Positions 57,813 through 64,000 of a DNA stretch of 64,000 bases are shown one piece after another; the stretch's first letter is position 1, and the number at the start of each line of letters is the position of its first letter. Under the pieces are notes generated by a model, which saw only the letters and a program-made list of their open reading frames with translations, was not told where the DNA came from and searched no databases. The translations under genes were made by a program, and so were the position numbers. The stretch lies in the NCBI GenBank assembly GCA_034189655.1, contig JAXHUE010000003.1:44132-108131 (forward strand), given 5' to 3'. The DNA is from JAXHUE01 sp034189655 (GTDB lineage Bacteria > Chloroflexota > Dehalococcoidia > E44-bin15).

Positions 57813-59489
57813 ATGGCGGCCAGGAAAAAGGAGAAGGACAGCCTGCGGGTGAGCACCAGCGACGACCTGGAGGTCTCCACATACCTGGAGATCGCCCAGG
57901 AGAAGGCCGGGGCCCAGCCCGTCCCCGTCACCGAAGAGCCGCCTCCCGCCCAGCGCGAGGCCGTGGTGGTCATCGACTTCGGCTCCCAGTACAGCCTGCT
58001 CATCGCCCGCCGCGTGCGCGAGGCCCAGGTATACTGCGAGGTGGTGCCCTACGATGCCCCCTGGGAGCGCATCGCCCCTTTAAAGCCCAGGGGGTTCATC
58101 TTCTCCGGGGGCCCGGCAAGCGTGTACCAGGAAGGGGCGCCGCTGGCGCCGTCCTACGTATACGAGAGCCACCTCCCCATCCTGGGCATCTGCTACGGCA
58201 CCCAGGTGCTCACCCACCAGCTTGGTGGGAAGGTAGCCCTGGGGGTGAAGCGCGAGTACGGCCATGCCGTCCTGCACCAGGCCGACGCCCAGTCGCCCAT
58301 ATTCGCCGGCCTGCCCCCGTCGATGCCGGTGTGGATGAGCCACGGCGACCAGATCGTGGAGATGCCCCCTGGCTTCGTCGCCCTGGGCTACACCGAGAAC
58401 TCGCCCGTCGCCGTGATGGGTAATGGCGAGGGCATCCTCGGGCTGCAGTTCCACCCCGAGGTGGTGCACACCCCCTATGGCCGGGAGGTCTTGAAGAACT
58501 TCCTCTACAACGTGTGCGGCTGCACCGGCAACTGGACGCCAGGCAGCGTCGTCGCCGAGAGCGTGGCGCGCATCAGGGAGCAGGTGGACGAAGGCCAGGT
58601 CATCTGCGCCCTCTCCGGGGGGGTGGACTCTGCGGTGACCGCGGCCCTGGTGCACCGCGCCGTGGGCGAGCAGCTCACCTGCATCTTCGTCAACAACGGC
58701 CTGCTGCGCCGCGAGGAGGCGGAGCGCACCATCACCACCTTTCAGCGCAACCTGCGGATGAGTATCCGCCACATCGATGCCAGCGACCGCTTCCTGGCCC
58801 GTCTCAAAGGGGTGGTAGACCCGGAGCAGAAGCGCCGTGCCGTAGGTGGGGAGTTCATCGCCATCTTCGAGGAGGAGGCCTCCAAGCTGGGAAGGGTGGA
58901 CTTCCTGGCCCAGGGCACGCTGTACCCCGACGTCATCGAGAGCCTGGCCCCGGAGAGCAAGGCCTCGGCCAAGATAAAGACGCACCACAACGTGGGCGGC
59001 CTGCCCACCACGATGACCTTCGCCCTCATCGAGCCGCTGCGCTACCTGTTCAAGGACGAGGTGCGCAAGGTGGGGCTGGCCCTGGGGCTCCCCGAGGAGA
59101 TGGTGTGGCGCCAGCCCTTCCCCGGCCCGGGACTCGCCATCCGCATCATCGGCGAGGTGACCAGGGAGAAGCTGGAGGTGCTGCGCGCCGCCGACTGGAT
59201 AGTGATGAACGAGATAAAGCAGGCCAAGCTCTACCACGAGCTGTGGCAGAGCTTCGCCGTCCTGACCGATACCAGGAGCGTAGGGGTGATGGGGGACTAC
59301 CGAACCTACGGCTACGTGGTGGCCATCCGCGCCGTCACCAGCGAGGATGCCATGACCGCGGACTGGGCGCGCCTCCCCTACGACCTGCTGGCCCGCATCT
59401 CAAACCGCATCGTGAACGAGGTGCCCGAGGTGAATCGCGTGGTGTACGACATATCCTCCAAGCCGCCGTCGACGATAGAATGGGAATGA
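57813..59489 (+). CDS. guaA: GMP synthase (glutamine-hydrolysing)
   Basis: 558 residues. The glutaminase domain has D-F-G-S-Q-Y, nucleophile Cys in G-I-C-Y-G-T-Q and F-H-P-E-V; the ATP pyrophosphatase domain has S-G-G-V-D-S-A-V; the dimerisation domain ends P-P-S-T-I-E-W-E. It converts XMP to GMP. An extra charged N-terminal stretch of about 48 residues precedes V-V-V-I-D-F-G-S-Q. The ATG at 57813 has GGGAG about 9 bases upstream, and no start exists closer to the usual N-terminus. Confidence 0.94.
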   Translation: MAARKKEKDSLRVSTSDDLEVSTYLEIAQEKAGAQPVPVTEEPPPAQREAVVVIDFGSQYSLLIARRVREAQVYCEVVPYDAPWERIAPLKPRGFIFSGGPASVYQEGAPLAPSYVYESHLPILGICYGTQVLTHQLGGKVALGVKREYGHAVLHQADAQSPIFAGLPPSMPVWMSHGDQIVEMPPGFVALGYTENSPVAVMGNGEGILGLQFHPEVVHTPYGREVLKNFLYNVCGCTGNWTPGSVVAESVARIREQVDEGQVICALSGGVDSAVTAALVHRAVGEQLTCIFVNNGLLRREEAERTITTFQRNLRMSIRHIDASDRFLARLKGVVDPEQKRRAVGGEFIAIFEEEASKLGRVDFLAQGTLYPDVIESLAPESKASAKIKTHHNVGGLPTTMTFALIEPLRYLFKDEVRKVGLALGLPEEMVWRQPFPGPGLAIRIIGEVTREKLEVLRAADWIVMNEIKQAKLYHELWQSFAVLTDTRSVGVMGDYRTYGYVVAIRAVTSEDAMTADWARLPYDLLARISNRIVNEVPEVNRVVYDISSKPPSTIEWE

Positions 59490-59504
59490 AGGGAGAAGTC
59501 TCAG

Positions 59505-59759
59505 ATGAGCTACGATTCCGACTACACCGAGGATGGAGACCTGGAGATAGACCTGGAGATGCTGCGCGAGGACCTCATCGCCGAGCTCCAGGCCATAAAC
59601 CAGTACCAGGAGCACATAGACACCATAGATGACGACGATGCCAGAGAGGTGCTCTCTCGCATACGCGACGATGAGAAGGAGCACGTGGCCCAGCTCACCA
59701 ATCTCATACGCCGCCTCGACCCCCTGCAGGCAGAGATGTTCAAGAAAGAGGGGCTTTAA
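59505..59759 (+). CDS. Encapsulated-ferritin-like (EncFtn family) small diiron protein
   Basis: 84 residues. A-E-L-Q-A-I-N-Q-Y and I-R-D-D-E-K-E-H-V match the EncFtn pattern E-E-L-E-A-x-x-W-Y and R-D-E-E-K-E-H-A, with ligands E27, E57 and H60. An acidic N-terminal segment precedes the two helices. No encapsulin-targeting tail of the L-x-V-G-S-L type and no encapsulin gene are seen. It lies 15 bases after guaA and 36 before purD. Function as an iron-oxidising decamer is inferred from the family. Confidence 0.72.
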   Translation: MSYDSDYTEDGDLEIDLEMLREDLIAELQAINQYQEHIDTIDDDDAREVLSRIRDDEKEHVAQLTNLIRRLDPLQAEMFKKEGL

Positions 59760-59795
59760 GCCCCGTAAGGCGGTGCGAGGGAGAGGGCGGGCCAT

Positions 59796-61088
<1,293 letters not shown>

Positions 61089-61097
61089 GGTCGAGAG

Positions 61098-61550
61098 ATG
61101 GCACGAGTGAGTGTTGTCATGGGGAGCAAGACCGACCAGCCGCTCATGGAGCCGGCGCTGGAGGTGCTGCGGGAGCTGGGCATCGAGCACGAGGTGTCCA
61201 TCCTCTCCGCCCACCGGACGCCGGAGCGGGTGCGGGAGCACGGCCAGGGCGCCCAGGGGCGCGGCATCGAGGTGATCATCGCCGGTGCCGGGGGTGCCGC
61301 CCACTTAGCCGGCGCGCTCGCCGGCTGGACCATCGTGCCCGTCATCGGCGTCCCCCTGGCCACGAGCGAGCTTAAAGGGTTCGATGCCCTGTACTCCACG
61401 GTGCAGATGCCCACCGGGGTGCCCGTGGCCTGTGTCGCGGTGAACGGGGCGCGGAATGCCGCCCTGCTCGCCGCTGCCATCCTGGGCTTGAAAGACGAGG
61501 CCATTGCCGAGGCCTACCGCAAGTATCGCAGAGAACTTGCCGGTGGGTAG
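61098..61550 (+). CDS. purE: N5-carboxyaminoimidazole ribonucleotide mutase
   Basis: 150 residues, class I PurE. V-M-G-S-K-T-D-Q-P-x-M, S-A-H-R-T-P-E and G-A-G-G-A-A-H-L-A-G are the substrate and catalytic loops. Position between purD and purB supports the role. The usual G-S-x-S-D is G-S-K-T-D here, a conservative change. Confidence 0.94.
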   Translation: MARVSVVMGSKTDQPLMEPALEVLRELGIEHEVSILSAHRTPERVREHGQGAQGRGIEVIIAGAGGAAHLAGALAGWTIVPVIGVPLATSELKGFDALYSTVQMPTGVPVACVAVNGARNAALLAAAILGLKDEAIAEAYRKYRRELAGG

Positions 61551-61582
61551 CCGAGAGGGAGGCCAGAGAAAGGTCGTGGTTC

Positions 61583-62872
61583 ATGAGCGTTGACAGAGAG
61601 AGAGCGGGCGTCTTCTACGGCTGGTGGATCGTCGCGGTATCGCTGCTGGTGCTGCTCGTCCACGCCGGGTGCGCCTTCTACTCGTTCAGTGCCCTGAAGC
61701 CGGTGCTGGTGGCCAACTTCGGCTCAAGCGAGGCGGCGATCGCCGGGGCGGCGTCCCTGTACTTGCTGGTGCTGGGCCTGACCGGGCCCGTCATCGGCAG
61801 GATGACCGACCGCTATGGCCCCCGCAGGCTCATCCTGGGGGGTGCCGTGATCGCCGGCGTCGGGCTCATGCTCCTCGCCGTGGCCAACGCAGTGTGGCAG
61901 CTCTGGGTGCTCTACGGGGTGATCGGCATCGGCATGGCCGGTGCCGGCGTGGTCCCGGTGAGCGCCACCATAGCCCGGTGGTTCGACCGGAGGAGGGGGA
62001 TAGCCATGGGCGTCACCATGGCCGGCATCGCGCTGGGTGCCATACTCATCGCCCCGCTCAGCGGCTACCTGGCAGTGGGCATTGGCTGGCAGATGACCTT
62101 CCTCGTCCTGGGGGCGATGACCTGGGTGCTCGTCATACCGCCGGTGATGCTGGTGATGCGGACTAGTCCACAGGCAATGGGGCTACTCCCCGATGGTGCC
62201 GCCGCGCCCGACGAGGTGGCCGCGGCCGCCATGGAGGCCGCCCCCGGTGCCGAAGAGGTGTTCGAGGCCGGGCCGGCGTGGAGTATCGGGCAGGCCATGA
62301 AGGGGGCCAGCTTCTGGATGATGGTGGGGGCCTTCTTCCTGGTGGGCATGGTGATCGCCGGCGTGCTCCAGAACGAGGTCTCGTTCCTCTCCGCCCTGCC
62401 CATCCCCGGCATTGCCGCGGTGGCCGCTGTTGCCCTGGGCTTCACCGGTGGCATTGGGGGGATAGGCAAGCTCGCCTTCGGCTTCATCGCCGACCGGCTG
62501 TCCCCCAAGTATACCGCGATACTGTGCTTCTCCCTGCAGCTGGTGGGACTGGTGATACTCATGTTCACCCAGAGCACGGCCATGGTATGGGCCTTCGTCG
62601 TCGTGTTCGGGTTCTCCATGGGGGGCAACATCACGTTGCAGCCCCTGGTCACCGGCGAGCTCTTCGGCCAGAAGAACTTCGGCGCCATCTTTGGCTGGGT
62701 GGTGCTGGCGGCGGCGGTGGGCTCGGCGCTGGGGCCGGTGATCCTGGCCGCCATCTACGATGTATCGGGCAGCTACACCATGGGCTTTACCATCTTCGCC
62801 GCGATATACGCCGCCGCGATAGTGGCGATGTTCTTTGCCCGCCGCCGCGGCATCGAGTCCCAGGCGGCCTAG
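61583..62872 (+). CDS. OFA-type MFS transporter
   Basis: 429 residues, about 12 membrane helices. G-W-W-I-V-A-V-S at the start, G-R-M-T-D-R-Y-G-P-R-R motif A and an R-R-R-G-I-A-M-G loop fit the oxalate/formate antiporter-like branch, which carries small carboxylates. A long loop at about 200-230 separates the halves. The substrate is unproven; a monocarboxylate would suit the metabolism. It interrupts purE and purB. Confidence 0.78.
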   Translation: MSVDRERAGVFYGWWIVAVSLLVLLVHAGCAFYSFSALKPVLVANFGSSEAAIAGAASLYLLVLGLTGPVIGRMTDRYGPRRLILGGAVIAGVGLMLLAVANAVWQLWVLYGVIGIGMAGAGVVPVSATIARWFDRRRGIAMGVTMAGIALGAILIAPLSGYLAVGIGWQMTFLVLGAMTWVLVIPPVMLVMRTSPQAMGLLPDGAAAPDEVAAAAMEAAPGAEEVFEAGPAWSIGQAMKGASFWMMVGAFFLVGMVIAGVLQNEVSFLSALPIPGIAAVAAVALGFTGGIGGIGKLAFGFIADRLSPKYTAILCFSLQLVGLVILMFTQSTAMVWAFVVVFGFSMGGNITLQPLVTGELFGQKNFGAIFGWVVLAAAVGSALGPVILAAIYDVSGSYTMGFTIFAAIYAAAIVAMFFARRRGIESQAA

Positions 62873-62884
62873 ACCTGGTGAGGG

Positions 62885-62899
62885 CGCCCCTAGGGGGCG
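62885..62899 (+). repeat. Short hairpin between the MFS gene and purB
   Basis: CGCCCC (62885-62890) and GGGGCG (62894-62899) around a TAG loop. No T tract, so not a convincing terminator. Confidence 0.35.
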
Positions 62900-62938
62900 A
62901 CACATAGTGAGAGAGCGATCGGAGGGGTCTGGAGAGAG

Positions 62939-64000
62939 ATGATCGAGCGATATTCCCGGCCGCGGATGAAGCGGGTGTGGTCTGATGAGACCAAGTTCGC
63001 CTCCTGGCTCAAGGTAGAGGTCGCCGTGTGCCATGCCTGGGCCGAGCTGGGGGCCATCCCCCGCGAGGCCCTGCCGGAGATAGAGAGGGCCCGCTTCGAT
63101 ATCGGGCGCTTCGACGAGGTGCTCAAGGTGACCCACCACGATGTCACCGCCTTCTTGAAGGTGGTGGCCGAGAGCATAGGCGAGGAGAGCCGCTTCATCC
63201 ACCTGGGGCTCACCTCGTCCGACGTCATAGACACCGCGCTCTCCCTGCAGCTCGTGGAGGCATGTGACATCCTCGCCGAGGACATCGCCGAGCTCACCGC
63301 GGTGCTCCGGGAGCGGGCGGTGGAGCACAGGGACACCATCATGATAGGGCGCACCCACGGCGTCCACGCCGAGCCCATCACCTTCGGGCTCAAGCTCGCA
63401 CTGTGGGTGGAGGAGATGAAGCGCAACGCCGAGCGGCTGGCCGCGGCGCGGCGGGCCATAGCCGTGGGCAAGATATCGGGGGCCGTGGGCACCTATGCCA
63501 CGGTCGACCCGGAGGTGGAGCGGCTGGCCTGTGCCCGGCTCGGCATCGAGGCCGACCCGGTATCGAGCCAGGTGGTGCAGCGCGACCGCCACGCCCAGTT
63601 CGTGACCACGCTCGCCATCGTGGCCAGCTCCCTGGAGAAGTTCGCCACCGAGATCAGGGGCCTGCAGCGCACCGAGGTGCTGGAGGCGGAGGAGCCCTTC
63701 GAGGAGGGCCAGACCGGCTCCTCGGCCATGCCCCACAAGCGCAACCCGGAGCTGTGCGAGCGCATCGCGGGCCTGTCCCGGCTGGTGCGGGGGCACGCGC
63801 TCACCTCGCTGGAGAACATCGCCCTGTGGCACGAGCGCGATATCAGCCACTCCTCCACCGAGCGCATCATCCTCCCCGACTCCTGCCTGGTGCTGGACTA
63901 CGTGCTCTCCCTGTTCACCTACGTGATGAGGGGTCTCAAGGTGTACCCCGACCACATGAGAGAGAACCTGGAGCGCACCCGGGGGCTGGTCTTCTCGCAG
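62939..64000 (+). CDS. purB: Adenylosuccinate lyase (5' part, truncated by window end)
   Basis: 354 codons visible from the ATG at 62939. M-I-E-R-Y-S-R-P at the start, T-H-H-D-V, H-L-G-L-T-S-S-D-V, G-R-T-H-G-V-H-A-E-P and the signature S-S-A-M-P-H-K-R-N-P are all in order. It removes fumarate in two purine steps. GGAG lies just upstream. The frame is open at the window edge. Confidence 0.95.
   Translation, partial: MIERYSRPRMKRVWSDETKFASWLKVEVAVCHAWAELGAIPREALPEIERARFDIGRFDEVLKVTHHDVTAFLKVVAESIGEESRFIHLGLTSSDVIDTALSLQLVEACDILAEDIAELTAVLRERAVEHRDTIMIGRTHGVHAEPITFGLKLALWVEEMKRNAERLAAARRAIAVGKISGAVGTYATVDPEVERLACARLGIEADPVSSQVVQRDRHAQFVTTLAIVASSLEKFATEIRGLQRTEVLEAEEPFEEGQTGSSAMPHKRNPELCERIAGLSRLVRGHALTSLENIALWHERDISHSSTERIILPDSCLVLDYVLSLFTYVMRGLKVYPDHMRENLERTRGLVFSQ

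Overview
The window is a GC-rich bacterial chromosome segment, densely packed with short-spaced operons. It fits an anaerobic member of the Chloroflexota, most likely class Dehalococcoidia. The pointers are the Chloroflexi/archaeal 'YYY' membrane protein next to an Agl23-type partner, a Wood-Ljungdahl acetyl-CoA synthase operon with no CO dehydrogenase catalytic subunit beside it, DapL-type lysine synthesis, archaeal-type phosphoglycerate mutase, and ferredoxin-linked oxidoreductases. The lineage is inferred from gene content; there is no rRNA or tRNA gene in the window.

Layout. 1-5.9 kb: the tail of what looks like pabB, then a 959-residue secreted repeat protein with its own promoter and terminator, then pabA, pabC and an MFS transporter. 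6.0-13.5 kb: ftsY and a membrane/glycan cluster (YYY protein, Agl23-like protein, flippase-like UPF0104 protein, FAD oxidoreductase). 13.7-20.4 kb: nfnA-nfnB, converging on a 1355-residue fusion of an NfnB/GltD-like flavoprotein with formate dehydrogenase. 20.6-25.1 kb: mutS, a small zinc ribbon, mutL. 25.1-35.6 kb, minus strand: the acs operon (YflT-like, acsB, acsD, acsC, acsV, an ADP-forming acyl-CoA synthetase alpha subunit, cooC, acsE). 35.9-37.9 kb: ssrA (tmRNA), smpB and ctpA. 38.2-51.1 kb, minus strand: a long run of core genes (tsaC, rpiB, dxs, methyltransferase, DUF3795, second cooC, pgk, apgM, tpiA, miaA, dapF, pentapeptide protein, dapL, hflX). 51.3-57.6 kb: a CBS protein, then korAB among two hemerythrin-like proteins, two ferritin-like proteins and a Rieske protein. 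57.8-64 kb: guaA, an encapsulated-ferritin-like protein, purD, purE, an OFA-type MFS transporter and the start of purB.

How it works together. AcsE passes methyl groups from methyl-tetrahydrofolate to the AcsCD corrinoid protein, AcsV reactivates that protein, and AcsB makes acetyl-CoA. KorAB could carboxylate acetyl-CoA or oxidise 2-oxoacids with ferredoxin. NfnAB and the formate dehydrogenase fusion would balance ferredoxin, NAD(P)H and formate pools. The diiron and Rieske proteins around korAB look like oxygen and iron protection for this oxygen-sensitive chemistry. The strongest candidates for something new are the sequon-rich surface protein with the nearby archaeal-like glycan genes, the formate dehydrogenase fusion, the diiron-protein island, and several unusual expression signals (a probable leaderless smpB, an apparent AUC start in hflX, an intrinsic-terminator-like hairpin inside the acs operon).
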